In this document: positions 40,383-50,234 of the stretch, in pieces | Layout of the letters: every line of letters starts with the position of its first letter | How positions within the stretch are numbered: the first letter of the stretch is position 1 | DNA from: Thraustochytrium sp. TN22 | Taxonomy: Eukaryota; Sar; Bigyra; Thraustochytrida; Thraustochytriidae | Assembly: GCA_013306675.1 (NCBI GenBank) | Contig: JABLUY010000100.1 | Location: forward strand, 55,714 to 119,713 | Direction: 5' to 3' | Length of the DNA: 64,000 bases | Position numbers and translations under genes: made by a program | The notes under the pieces: generated by a model | The model's database searches: none | Told to the model about the DNA's origin: nothing | The model's input: only the letters and a program-made list of their open reading frames with translations

Positions 40383-41829
40383 CCTCCCTCCTCGCCGCTT
40401 GCCTGTCTGCAGGCGCCTGCAGCGCCAAGCCGGAGCCGAGGACTGCGAGCTTTCGTCTCTTACTTAGCCTATGAGTACCAGTCACCCAGGCACCTGTCAT
40501 GTGTGTCATGTGTGTCACGGTCGCTGCACGTTGCCAAACGCTGTCCAGAGCTGCAAGAGAAAGGCTCCACCGTCAAGCCAACTGCGCAGCCAAGCCAACT
40601 GCCCAGCCAAGCCAAGCGAAGCTCGGGAGCGAAGACTGCGAGCGTTCGTGTCTCCACGTCGAGTCACCAAGGCGGGCACCTGTCAAAGTCGCGGCACGTT
40701 GCCAAAGAAAAAGGCTTCGAGGCCTGCTAGGCCAAATCAAGCCAAGCTCGGCCAAGTCTTGTATCAAGTGCAAGGGCATCAAGGCGAACGTGAAGCTCTT
40801 CATGGACGGCCGCACCTTCCACGACGCTGTGCTCGGGTCCGGCTTCGAGTATGGCGTGACGCCCGTGCCTTCAAACAGCAGTCGTTCGTGAATTACCAGC
40901 GCACGACGTCGGACAAGTCTTCGCACACCAAGTAGTTGCGCGACAACGTCGTGGGGGCCCCTCTCGGAGCACTTCAAGAAGAAGAGCATGCCAGTGCGCC
41001 TTACGGGCGGGCAGATTGCGGCGAAGTCTTTGTGTTTCGTCAACATCCGCGTCAAGAAGCCGCGCTTCACGCGTCAAATCTTTGTGTTCGTCAACATCCA
41101 CGTCAAGACCGCACGCTTCATGCGTCAAACCAAGGTGGAGCTCTCATCCGGGCTCCTGGAGCGCCTCAAGGATCGGCCGAGCATCAAGACGAACCCTGCG
41201 GCGCAGAGCAAGCTCAGCGCCTCGGGCAAGCGAAGCCGGACGACGGACGCGCGCTCGCCCGACACTCTCTGCCCGTGGTCCAACTCGTAACTGGTTAACT
41301 GTAAAGGCGGCTCCGCCGCGACGTCGTTGGTCCCAACGATGTGTGCATCAGCGCCCGGCGCGGTCCAGGCCGAGCGCTCCCAAGTCCCGTATCTGCTCCA
41401 TTCTCAGGCGCGGCAATCGCGGCAAGCAGCGCGGGGGCGCGCGATACGGGACTTGCGCGGCCCTCGCGCAGGCGCGGCGCGGGGCCTCGAGGCCCATGCC
41501 CGCCACGTCGATGCCCGCCACGTCGATGCCTGGCTCGGAGCTGCGCGCGCGCGAGCACGAGCGAGCAAACCCGATCGACGTCGATCGCCCTCGCCGGCCG
41601 GTCGAGGTCGGTCGTCCGAGGCCGGTCGATCGAGGTCGAGCGCCGCGGGCGCCGCGAGCGCCGCGGGCGAGCGGCTGCGCTGGCCCCGGCGGCCTGGGGC
41701 GCAGAGCGAGCGCGAGGCGGCGCGCGCGTACGAGCGCGGCGAGGCGAGGCGCGGCGGGCAAAGGGGCGAGGCAGGCACGCAGGAGCTGAGGAAGAGCGCC
41801 GGCCTGGACGCGGAGGCCGCGCTGGGAAA
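40383..41829. other. Divergent spacer between the fusion gene and UGM, with coding-like debris
   Basis: Presumably includes both promoters. Between about 40760 and 41260 there are coding-like stretches in shifting frames (separate entry). A 15-bp unit CGCCACGTCGATGCC is repeated at about 41505-41530, and AAGCCAA repeats lie at 40574-40620. Confidence 0.45.
40760..41260 (+). pseudogene. Coding-like fragments of an unrecognised protein, with a 51-bp internal repeat
   Basis: Three short stretches in different frames read like protein: CIKCKGIKANVKLFMDGRTF with HDAVLGSGFEYGVTP, then FKQQSFVNYQRTTSDK, then FKKKSMPVRLTGGQIAAKSL with LLERLKDRPSIK. Two copies of a roughly 51-bp unit (41027-41078 and 41079-41129) encode FVNIRVKKPRFTRQ and FVNIHVKTARFMRQ. 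No start, splice sites or family could be established. It could be a decayed gene or a mis-read multi-exon gene. Confidence 0.3.
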
Positions 41830-44385
41830 ATGGGCATCGAGCGGCGGTCGCGAGGCGAGAGCCACGGCGCGGCCGGGTTGAAGCTGCCGACGACGAGGGC
41901 AACGACGCCGACGCGGCGACAGGGCCTGGCGAACATGCAGCAGGTCTCGACGTCGGGGAGGGCGCCGTGGCGCGCCAAGCCGATCACGGTGATCGGGCTG
42001 ATGCTGTGCGCGGCGATCGCAGCGTGGACGCTGCGCGGGCTGGTGGACGAGAATCCGGGGGATCGCACGCCCACGACCGCCGCGACGCAGCAGCTGTCGC
42101 GGCCACGCAAATTCGTGCCAATGGAAATGTCGCTGAGCCCGGAGCACCAGAAGAGGAGCAGCGATCAGGACCTGCGCTTCAAGGCGAGTCTCGTGGAGGA
42201 GGCGAGCGTGGAGGAGCTGCCGGTGCCCTTCACACAGCGTTTCGAGGGCGCGGATGCCGACACGGTGGACCTGGCGTCCGACCAGTTTCCAGACGTGGCG
42301 CACCTGCAGGAGATGGGCGAGTACGACATCCTGATTGTGGGTGCCGGTCTGTCCGGCACTGTGCTGGCGGACATGTACGCGCGCAAGCACGGCAAGAAGG
42401 TGCTCATTCTGGAGCGGCGGCCACACATTGGAGGTAACTGCTACGACTTTCGCGAGAAGCGTACGGATATTCTGGTAAATCTGTACGGCGCGCACCTCTT
42501 TCACACGAGCAAGGAGGATGTGTGGAAGTACGTGCACCGTTTTTCGGAGTGGACGCCGTACGACCACCGCGTTGTGGGCCGTGTGGACGGCAAGCTGGTC
42601 CCCATCCCGGTGAACATCGACACGGTGAACAGTCTCCTGGGCGAGAACATCGGTTCGGTGGCGGAGATGGAGGAGTGGCTGCAGCGCGAGCGCGCCAGCA
42701 GCCCCCTGAGCGCAGAGCAGATCAACAACCCGCAGAACTCGCGGGAGGTGGGCATGGGCCGTGTGGGCGAGCGGCTGTACGAGAAGCTCTTCCGCGAGTA
42801 CACTAAGAAGCAGTGGAACGTGTACCCGGAGGACCTCGGGCCGGTGGTGCTCTCGCGCATCCCGGTGCGCGCAGACTGGGACGACCGGTACTTTCCCAAT
42901 GACCGCTTCCAGGCGCTGCCGGCGGACGGCTACACGCAGTGGTTCAAGGAGGCGCTGGACCACCCCAACATTCGCGTCTTCACATCGACGGACTACTTTT
43001 CGATGATGAAGCACGACCAGTTCAAGAAGCTAAAGTTCGAGAAGACCTTCTTCACGGGCCAGATCGACCAGTTCTTTTTGGATCGCGGCGTCGACCTCAA
43101 GCCGCTGCAGTACCGCTCCATCAAGTTCGAGACGCTCATCGTGAACGAGCCGGCCGTCTCGCAGCCGGCCTTTGTGGTGAACTTCCCGCAGTTTCGTGAT
43201 GGTTCCCACACGCGCACGGCCGAGTACAAGCACATGTATCATCAGGACTCGCAGCGGTCGATCTTGATCCGCGAGTACTCGACGGATATCAAGGACGGTG
43301 CCGAGCCGTACTACCCGTTCCCGACGGAGGAGAACCAGCGGCACTTCGACAAGTATCGCGCGCTGGCGGTGAAGGAGGAGAAGGAGAACAACGTGCACTT
43401 TGTGGGTCGTCTGGCCAACTACAAGTACTTCAACATGGACGATGCGATCCAGAACGCGCTGGACCTTTACGAGCGGCTGGAGGGCCGCACGCTCCTGGAC
43501 GAGGCGCTCCAGGAGGGCGCCAAGGCCATTCCTGCTCCGGGCAGCATGCGGGTGCACTACGTGGTCGCGCAGCGCGAGGGTGTGAGCACGTCATCCTGGG
43601 TGGGCGCGATCTGCGGGTCGGCGTCCTGGACCACGGCGGGCGCGCACACCACGGTGGAGAACAAGATCTTCATCTACAACATGGACCGCGCTCGTGATTC
43701 GAGCATTTTGAACGAGGTGCGCTCTGCGCTCAAGGCCAAGCGCTGCGCCCACGACGACCGCCTCGGCAAGGGCATCATCGTTCGCAACATCGCGCCCGCC
43801 AGCAACATCGAGCTTGTCTGGCTCGAGCACCTCTCCGCGCAGAGTTTCGCCTTTGGCGACGCCAACGTCTTTATCGATTCCGCCAGCGCCTCCGAGATGG
43901 CGCCCTCCTTGCCGGTCGCGCTCGGGCTGCAGGCCGACCGCCTCTTCGTGCGCCAGCGCACGCGGGCCGCGGACCCGGCCATTTTGGGAACCAACCTGCG
44001 CGCAGTGCCGCGCCTGCAGCCCAGCAGCGACTGGCAGCTCACCAAGCGCTTCCAGGAGATCGAGGTCGGCTCGTCCGCCGAGAACCTGTTGCACCTCCTG
44101 CCGCTTAGCGACATGCCTTTCAGCTTCTCTCAGCCTAACCTCAAGGGCGCGGATGCGGCGAAAGCACTGGGGCGCCTGTTTTCTCCCCAGGAAAGCGCTA
44201 GTCGCTGCCCGATCATGTCTACCAAGGGTTTCTCCGCCACGGACGCCATTCTGCGCCGCATGCTTTCCATCCATCGCACCACTCTTTATGACGACTTCAT
44301 CCCGAGCATGCGCAGCACACCATCGAGCGGCTTCGCGGAGGCGATGCATACCCACTGGTACTGTCTCTTCTTCTCCTTTCAGTAG
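41830..44385 (+). CDS. UDP-galactopyranose mutase, membrane-anchored, with a long C-terminal extension
   Basis: 851 aa from the ATG at 41830; the ATG at 41935 is an alternative that gives a shorter cytosolic tail. UGM is an FAD enzyme converting UDP-galactopyranose to UDP-galactofuranose. A hydrophobic segment (ITVIGLMLCAAIAAWTL) forms a type II signal anchor, suggesting the Golgi, whereas most UGMs are soluble. The core (about 166-556) is bacterial-type: DILIVGAGLSGTVLA, HIGGNCYDF, LYGAHLFHTS, YTKKQW, RIPVRADWDDRYFP, YRSIKFET, LIREYS, EPYYPFP and VGRLANYKYFNMDDAI, keeping the Arg/Tyr residues of the active site. Residues of about 565-851 form an additional domain I do not recognise, starting VHYVVAQREGVSTSSW. 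Head to head with the fusion gene. Bacterial ancestry by transfer is likely. Confidence 0.93.
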   Translation: MGIERRSRGESHGAAGLKLPTTRATTPTRRQGLANMQQVSTSGRAPWRAKPITVIGLMLCAAIAAWTLRGLVDENPGDRTPTTAATQQLSRPRKFVPMEMSLSPEHQKRSSDQDLRFKASLVEEASVEELPVPFTQRFEGADADTVDLASDQFPDVAHLQEMGEYDILIVGAGLSGTVLADMYARKHGKKVLILERRPHIGGNCYDFREKRTDILVNLYGAHLFHTSKEDVWKYVHRFSEWTPYDHRVVGRVDGKLVPIPVNIDTVNSLLGENIGSVAEMEEWLQRERASSPLSAEQINNPQNSREVGMGRVGERLYEKLFREYTKKQWNVYPEDLGPVVLSRIPVRADWDDRYFPNDRFQALPADGYTQWFKEALDHPNIRVFTSTDYFSMMKHDQFKKLKFEKTFFTGQIDQFFLDRGVDLKPLQYRSIKFETLIVNEPAVSQPAFVVNFPQFRDGSHTRTAEYKHMYHQDSQRSILIREYSTDIKDGAEPYYPFPTEENQRHFDKYRALAVKEEKENNVHFVGRLANYKYFNMDDAIQNALDLYERLEGRTLLDEALQEGAKAIPAPGSMRVHYVVAQREGVSTSSWVGAICGSASWTTAGAHTTVENKIFIYNMDRARDSSILNEVRSALKAKRCAHDDRLGKGIIVRNIAPASNIELVWLEHLSAQSFAFGDANVFIDSASASEMAPSLPVALGLQADRLFVRQRTRAADPAILGTNLRAVPRLQPSSDWQLTKRFQEIEVGSSAENLLHLLPLSDMPFSFSQPNLKGADAAKALGRLFSPQESASRCPIMSTKGFSATDAILRRMLSIHRTTLYDDFIPSMRSTPSSGFAEAMHTHWYCLFFSFQ

Positions 44386-44848
44386 GATAAAGCTTATAAC
44401 AACGCGCCGTCATAGGCGCAGAAATCGAACAAACAGTCCAAGGCGACGACATCCTCATTGGGCGCAGAGCCAAAGCCCAAAGGCGATCGTGCGGTGTTGT
44501 CGGAAAAAAGACGAGACCACGAAAACAAGGTTTCGCTCGAGCTTGCGGCGAGTCAGCGAGACGCGATGCTCGCCCGCCGGCGAGCATGTCAAGAAAAGAC
44601 GATATGTACGAGGAGACGGCCGGAGGCGAGGACATCAGACTGCCGGAGACGAGAGTTGCTCCGGGAGACGAGAGTCGCTCCGAGACCAGACGCCCTCCTG
44701 CGATGTTGAATTGAAATTGGATAAAAAGACTACTACTTACTTTGAACAAGCTACGGAGACTACCTTTTGCTCGGGCTTGCGGCGAGTCAGTGAGACGCGA
44801 TGCTCGCTCGCTCGCCCGAGCATGTTGATTTATATGAAAAGACAATGT
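44386..44848. other. Convergent spacer carrying a second copy of the RING gene 3' end
   Basis: Mostly the repeat described at 44531-44895. The remainder, 44691-44764, is relatively AT-rich and unremarkable. Confidence 0.5.
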
Positions 44849-44895
44849 TTACAGGGAGACGGCCGGAGACGAGGGCCGCTCCGGAGACGCGGGTG
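44531..44895 (-). repeat. Near-tandem duplication (234-bp offset) of the 3' end of the RING-H2 gene
   Basis: Copy B (about 44765-44895) spans the native stop (44849-44851) and the last codons. Copy A (about 44531-44690) repeats it further downstream of the minus-strand gene. Anchors are GCTTGCGGCGAGTCAG, GAGACGCGATGCTCG, GAAAAGAC and GGAGACGGCCGGAG. Confidence 0.85.
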
Positions 44896-45982
44896 GGGCA
44901 TCGCTAGGATCCCCATCCTCCACAGTCTCGGCACCGGCATCCCTGCTCGCCCCGTGCGAGCTGGCTTCGCCGTCAGACTCGGACTCGGACTCGGAGCTGG
45001 AGCCGGAGCCGGAGCCGGAGCCAGAGGCGGGCTCCCCAGGCTTGGCGTCGGGGTCCGCGCCGGGCTTGGCCGTGCGAAAGGGCGCGCGGCAGGACGGGCA
45101 GGTGGTGTGGTGCGAGAGGAACCACGGGTCGATGCAGTCCTGGTGGAAGGTGTGCTTGCAGGGCAGCATGCGGACCGCGTCGCCGGCCTCGAAGTCGAGC
45201 AGGCAAATGGCGCACTCGGCAGCGGCGTCGTCCTGTGTGAAGCTGCCGCGCGGCACCGCGGCGTCCACCTCCTCCTGCGTCACGACGGACTCCGGATCGG
45301 GCTCGGGCTCCGGCACGCTCTGGCGGATGCCCAGCACATAGCGCAGCGGCACGAGCACGAGCCAGATGGGAAACATGAGGCCGACCGTAGCCGGCACCAC
45401 GATGGACATGAGCGCTTCGTACCAGCCGAAGCACACCAGGTACTCCGCGAAGATGACGATGAAGAGCACGCCCATCTCGAGCGAGATGGACCCCAGCGTC
45501 GACAAGACCACGGCCATGAAGCACACGCCCGCCACCACGCCGGACAGGTAGGTGAGCGCCAGCAGGCAGTTGAGGTGCGTGTCCGAGGGCACGTAGCCGC
45601 GCTGGCGCACGCACACCAGCACGGCCGTGCGGTACGTCTCGGCGGCCATGAGCGCCACCATGATGGCCAGCAGCGCCACCACATGGGGCGCCGCCGGGAA
45701 CATGACCGCCAGCGCCGCGGCCGCGGCCGCCGTGGCCGCCAGCAGCACGGCCTGCGCGCCCAGCTGGCCCTCGGGCTCCAGGCACAGCGCGAACACGTTG
45801 CGCTGCGCGCGCTTGCCCTCCTGCGACACCTCATAGAAGCGGTCCTCCTGCGTCGCCTCCGCCTCGCTCTGCCCGCTCTCCAGGTCGCCGCTCGACGCGC
45901 GCGCCGCCACGGCCGTCACCGGGCTCCACGTCCACGACAGCGTGCCCACCTCGGCGCCCCTCGGGCTGGCCCTGCGCGGCAT
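44849..45982 (-). CDS. Transmembrane RING-H2 E3 ubiquitin ligase
   Basis: 377 aa from the ATG at 45982. The N-terminal half is cytosolic (about 1-75), then 4-6 hydrophobic helices (about 76-235, for example [36 protein letters not shown] and [19 protein letters not shown]). A RING-H2 finger lies at about 285-327: [27 protein letters not shown] and CPSCRAPF give C-x2-C...C-x-H-x2-H-x2-C...C-x2-C. The tail is a Gly/Ser/Glu-rich low-complexity segment. This layout is typical of endomembrane E3 ligases. The stop lies in a near-tandem duplication. Confidence 0.9.
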   Translation of the reverse strand: MPRRASPRGAEVGTLSWTWSPVTAVAARASSGDLESGQSEAEATQEDRFYEVSQEGKRAQRNVFALCLEPEGQLGAQAVLLAATAAAAAALAVMFPAAPHVVALLAIMVALMAAETYRTAVLVCVRQRGYVPSDTHLNCLLALTYLSGVVAGVCFMAVVLSTLGSISLEMGVLFIVIFAEYLVCFGWYEALMSIVVPATVGLMFPIWLVLVPLRYVLGIRQSVPEPEPDPESVVTQEEVDAAVPRGSFTQDDAAAECAICLLDFEAGDAVRMLPCKHTFHQDCIDPWFLSHHTTCPSCRAPFRTAKPGADPDAKPGEPASGSGSGSGSSSESESESDGEASSHGASRDAGAETVEDGDPSDAPPASPERPSSPAVSL

Positions 45983-46526
45983 CCTTGCCTCGCCCTCGCT
46001 CTGTCCCTGTCCCTGGGCTCGTACGCGGCCGTGCGGTCCCCCTCGCGCCCATCCACGGCCTCCGCCTTGACGACCTTATTATGTATGTGTTGCGGTTCTG
46101 CCGCCGCCGCCTCGCTCGCCTGCGTGCGTGCGTGCGGCGGCCGCGGCGCCGGCGAGCAGCGCCGGTGTGCGTGACGCCGCGCGAGTTCGTTCATAGACGG
46201 GAGCGCGCGAGCGATCGAGATCGCGCTGCCAGGTGAAAGAAGGCTGCGAAGCGGAAGCCGCCCGTCAAGTCGCCCTTGGAAGAAGGCTCCCAGCTCCCAG
46301 GCAGGCAGGCTGCGCTGCGGGCGTCGCCTCGCGCTCCGATCGAGCCGCGGCCCGCCGCCCGACCGAGCCAGCGACCGGCCGGGCGAGCCTGACGAGAGCA
46401 CGCCGGCCGACCTGCCGAGCGCCGCGCAGCCGCGACCTAGCCGAGCTCTGAGCCAGGAAACGCTAGCTAGCTGCCGCACAGACTCGGCTCGGAGCGGACA
46501 CGCGCGCAGTCCGCGTAGGGTGGAGC

Positions 46527-46550
46527 GCGCCACCCTACGTAGGGTGGCGC
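46527..46550. repeat. 24-bp perfect palindrome, copy 1
   Basis: The centre is CACCCTACGTAGGGTG, and the symmetry extends four bases further on each side. Its core recurs 588 bp downstream. Confidence 0.95.
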
Positions 46551-47114
46551 AGGTCTTCTCCTAGGGTGGCGCGGGGTCTTCTTCCATCCACCCCGCGCCA
46601 CCCTAGCTAGGCTACCACCATGGTCCCAGCCTGCCTCAGGCTGCCTGCCCAGCCAGCAGCGCCAGCCACCACAAGCCCGCCTTCCACGCCGCGCTCCAGC
46701 CCGTGGCGCCGCCAACCTCGGCCTGCCCGAGGCTCGCCGAGCGCCGCCGCGCCGCCAGCCCTGACCGGTGCCGCCGAAGCGCGCCGCGGCCAGCGGCGGC
46801 CGAGGCGAGCCGGCCAGCGCGCCCGCCGTGCAGCTGCGCAACTGCGGCACCTGCCAGCGGCGGCGGGCGCGTACTTTCCTCGCGCGCGGCCCGGACGCCG
46901 CGACGAAGGACGCCCGCGCGCCGCGCGATCCTCGCGGCGGCCTCGAGAGCCCGGCGAGGGGGGCCAGCCTGCCTGCCGCTCGTCGTCGCAGCCTGCCTGC
47001 TGAGCTCCAGCGAGGAGGACGAGGAGGAGGAGGACGAGGCGAGCGGCGCCGGGCCAACGGCGGCGGGCTGCAGGCCGCCTCGGAAAGCGGGACCGGCGGC
47101 GCGGCGCCCGCCCG

Positions 47115-47136
47115 CGCCACCCTACGTAGGGTGGCG
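47115..47136. repeat. 22-bp perfect palindrome, copy 2
   Basis: Same core as the 46527 copy (CACCCTACGTAGGGTG) with three symmetric flanking bases on each side. Confidence 0.95.
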
Positions 47137-47969
47137 GCTGGAGGAAGAAGGTGGGGGCAAACTAACTGACGTGGTAGGGAGGCGTCGCGCGGAACGATGA
47201 TCTTGATCGCAGCGCCGCGCGGCGCGGGAGCTCGCGCAACCCGAACTTGGAGCGTGGCGCTGGCGCCCTCGCGCTGCAACGTCCTGGAGGGCGGGCTGCG
47301 CAGCTGGCAGGAAGAGCAAGGCAGAGCAAGACGCGTGACGACGGCCCAGGCGGGAGGCGCTCGGAGGCGGGAGGCGAGCCGGCAAGTTGCCGGCTACGCC
47401 CGGCTACGGGGCTGCTGGCCGCTGGCGGAGCACATGAGGCACGGGTGGAGGTACAACCATCCAACGCGCTAGCTAGCTAGCTAGCTACCTAACGAGCGAG
47501 CGAGCGAGCGAGCGAGCGGCTGAGGGCTGGCCTACAGTGCACGCAGCACTGCTTCAAGTTGACGGTCCGGGCAGCTGAGCCAGCTTGGAACGACGCCTGA
47601 CCGCGCGTGCCCGCGCGCGTGCCACGCTGTCTTCTCGGAGACTCGGGCCCAGGACACTGGGGACAGCGTCGCGGGCCCACCTGTGCACGTGTCCATCTCG
47701 TTGCGCAGAAAGTCTGCGCATTGACGCAGGGGCGCAAGCGCTTGCCCTGCTGCGGCTACCACGTAAACCAGCAGCGCAGACTCGCCTCGGCGCCACCCCA
47801 AAGCTTTACGGCTTGCGATTGCTGCGCAGTCTCGCATTGCAGCAGCAGCCAGCGGCTCGCAGCGCATCAGCAGCCTGTTTGACTCAGCGCACGCACGCCT
47901 GACAGCAGCTCCACGGCCGTCTGCACCAGTTATTGCATCGCCGGCGTCTCGTCTCGACACCTTATGATG

Positions 47970-48052
47970 CGGGCCGTCTTGATCCGCGAGTACTTGACGG
48001 ACATCAAGGACAGAGCCGAGCCGTATTACCCGTTCCCGACGGAAGAGAGGCG
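47970..48052 (+). pseudogene. Displaced fragment of the UDP-galactopyranose mutase gene
   Basis: About 80 bp encode LIREYLTDIKDRAEPYYPFP, matching LIREYSTDIKDGAEPYYPFP of the intact gene about 4.7 kb upstream (43265-43335), with a handful of substitutions. Homology begins and ends abruptly. It abuts the minus-strand membrane-protein fragment. Confidence 0.9.
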
Positions 48053-48743
48053 CGGGAGGGTTGTGTTGCTCCTCCTTGGCCTTGTTCTTGGCCAGCCACT
48101 TGTGGTGCTTCTCGCAAATCTTCTGCTGCTCGCGCTGGGCGTCCGCGACGCACTGCCGCGGAGTTTCGGCCTGCAGGCGCTCTGCCGAGCTACGCGAGAC
48201 GCCGTTAAAAACGTCGAGCGCAGTCATGGACTCGCCGTAGCGGTAGCGCAGGATCAGGAAGCGAGCGAGGATGACCACGAGGCAAAACACAAAGCCTCCA
48301 AAGACCTAAGCGACCGACACGTGGTCCACGTCCTCGGTGAGAAACCACGGCATTCTTACTTGCATACCACACTCGCTCGCCGGGGCTTGCGGAGAACTCT
48401 CCTCGCCCGTTCCGACCGACCAGTCTCTGCTGTCGCCGCCTGACCGGGCCTGAGTGAGTTAGGTTTTGGTCAGACCCCGTTCCTGAAGAAACTGTTGACC
48501 TCGTCTCGGATGAGCAAGTAAAGATCGCAAAAGACCATGAGCAGGATGAGCAGCACGACCAGGACGATGAGACCAACGGTCGAGCGATGGTACCAGGCCC
48601 CTCTCGCTTCTCCACGGCCTCGAGCGGTCATGCCCTCAATGCCGCCACTGCCGCCACCGCCCGAGCGGCGCCTCCGTATCGCTGGGGCGTTGGCATAGAT
48701 GGGAAGAGGACCTGCACCATCTCGCTCTCGCTCTTGCTGCTGT
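48053..48743 (-). pseudogene. Broken or chimeric spliced membrane-protein gene
   Basis: Reading the minus strand, three coding-like blocks are visible. Block 1 ends in a TM helix (STVGLIVLVVLLILLMVFCD). Block 2 (48360-48449) is an in-phase 30-codon exon after CTAACTCACTCAG (branch-point plus acceptor) and before a GTAAGA donor. A 54-bp intron (48306-48359) follows. Block 3 starts VFGGFVFCLVVILARFLILR and continues SMTALDVFNGVSRSSAERL and CEKHHKWLAKNKAKEEQ. The frame then runs straight into the antisense of the UGM fragment at 48052. The donor joining blocks 1 and 2 is unclear, and the native 3' end is missing. It may be a two-TM protein truncated by rearrangement. Confidence 0.4.
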
Positions 48744-48962
48744 CGTCACGTGAGGGAGTGAGAGACTTCTTTCTCCGCACCTTTCGATGCGCCGCGCCAC
48801 TTCTCTACGACCGACGAGACGAGGACGTCACTCGGCCGGCTGACTCACATTTCACTCTTACTCGGCAGAGGCAGAGCAGCCAACAATGGTGGTGGCCCTG
48901 TCAGCCAGACGACAAGATCGTCTCGGCCGGCGCATGCAGCGCACCGCCAAACAGGGTCGGCA

Positions 48963-50135
48963 TGGCCAATCGCCGAGTGGTACGATGACGCGTGTGTCTT
49001 TGACACCGAGGGCGGCAAGTCCTATCTCGTGACTCTGGACCCGGACTTTGAGATTGACACGCACCATAACGCCGAGATGGAGGTCGAGCTCATCGAGCGC
49101 GGGCTCGTCATCTTGGAGAAGCACGCCAACCGCTTCGAGAACACCCTGGTGGTCGAGTCGGGCCCCGCGATGGCCGCTGACTCCAACCCTTTCGCGCTCG
49201 TGGAGGAGCTCGACCGCATCGACTGCGTCGCCGTGCGGCCGCGCATGGCATCCGAGGGCAATGTCACCACCTTGGTGCCAAGCGTCGACCGCATCACGCT
49301 CGTGGAACCCGGCGGGACGTGCACGATCGAGAAGGCCTTCCATCAGGAGTCTACGCTCGACGCCATGAAGACGGACCCCAAGTACCTGGGCAACCACGGC
49401 GGCGGCACCATCGTGGTCGTCTGGAACTTCTTCCCGGAGGAGGAGACCCTGGCCGGAGTGACTGAGCTCGTGAGCCACCAGGGCGGCGCGCCCATCCTGG
49501 TCAGTTTCGAGAACCTCCTCGTCCACGACCACGGACTGCGGGTCGCCTCCGCGTGCTGCGGCAAGTACGCCGGCCTGACGCGCGGCGCCACGCTCGTCCC
49601 GATGGGTTTCACCACCATCAGCGCCGGCCTGGACTACATCGACCGCATTTGCACCAGCAGCGACATGCCCGTGGTGGTCAACGTGTGAGCTTTACCGCCG
49701 AGTTGGCGGACCTCGACACGAACCAGGAGGAGGCCTCGGCCCGAGCCTTCATCGAGACCATCGACGACCTCGTGGAGACGCCCAAGGCCGAGCACCCGCG
49801 GCTTATCTTCGTCGCGGCGGCAGGCAACGAGAGCCTCAATACCTGCGACACCACCGAACCCCAAAGCTGCGAGGACTGCACGAAATGCATGTTCTGGCCG
49901 CAGTCCAGGTTCGGCGCCACGCCCTACGACTTCACCGTTGCGCCCGTGCTCCTCACCGGCGCGGTCAAGTGGCGTGACGAGGCCTCGCAGGCCTCCTCGG
50001 GTCTTCACCAACCACGGCGCCTGCGTGCACGCCTTCACCCACGGCAAACACGTCTGCACAGCCGACCCTGTCTCCGGGACGGGCACCTTCACCGCCGTCG
50101 CCGGAGAGCGACGCGCCGGCAGCCAACTCTTGGTT
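48963..50135 (+). pseudogene. Subtilase (S8 peptidase) relic
   Basis: Three frames in series carry S8 landmarks. Frame 1 (to 49688) holds a prodomain-like region, then VHDHGLRVASACCGKYAG (catalytic-His region), LTRGATLVPMG, SAGLDYID and PVVVNV. After a frame break at about 49684, SFTAELADL and IFVAAAGNES (oxyanion-hole Asn) and YDFTVAPVLLTGAVKW follow. After a second break near 50000 come FTNHGACVHAFTHGKHVC and SGTGTFTAVAG. The last motif is where SGTS(M/F)xAP should be, so the catalytic Ser appears replaced by Gly. Two frame breaks plus active-site loss argue for a dead gene, although indel errors could account for the breaks. Confidence 0.75.
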
Positions 50136-50234
50136 AGGTGGGAGCCTACACGCACTCGATGCTTGCCAGGACGCGCGAGTTCGATCCGTGCCTGCAGCTG
50201 GAAATTTTTCACATTATCTAACTGTAGTAGGCAC

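Larger units (their letters stand above)
45983..47960. other. 2-kb gene-free, palindrome- and repeat-rich region
   Basis: No open frame has recognisable domains. Contains two copies of a 22-24 bp perfect palindrome (separate entries), a half-site variant near 46560-46610, GCTAG runs (46464, 46603, 47471-47488) and a GAGC run (47493-47518). An Arg/Ala-rich frame at 46768-47169 lacks an ATG and is not supported. Confidence 0.5.

Noticed and set aside
41341-41829. 163-codon in-frame extension upstream of UGM
   Set aside because: Arg/Ala/Gly-rich low-complexity sequence with no conservation signal; the ATG at 41830 or 41935 precedes a sensible signal anchor.
46467-47279. Overlapping Arg/Ala-rich open frames on both strands
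   Set aside because: All six frames are open because of GC content; none has a domain or consistent codon bias.
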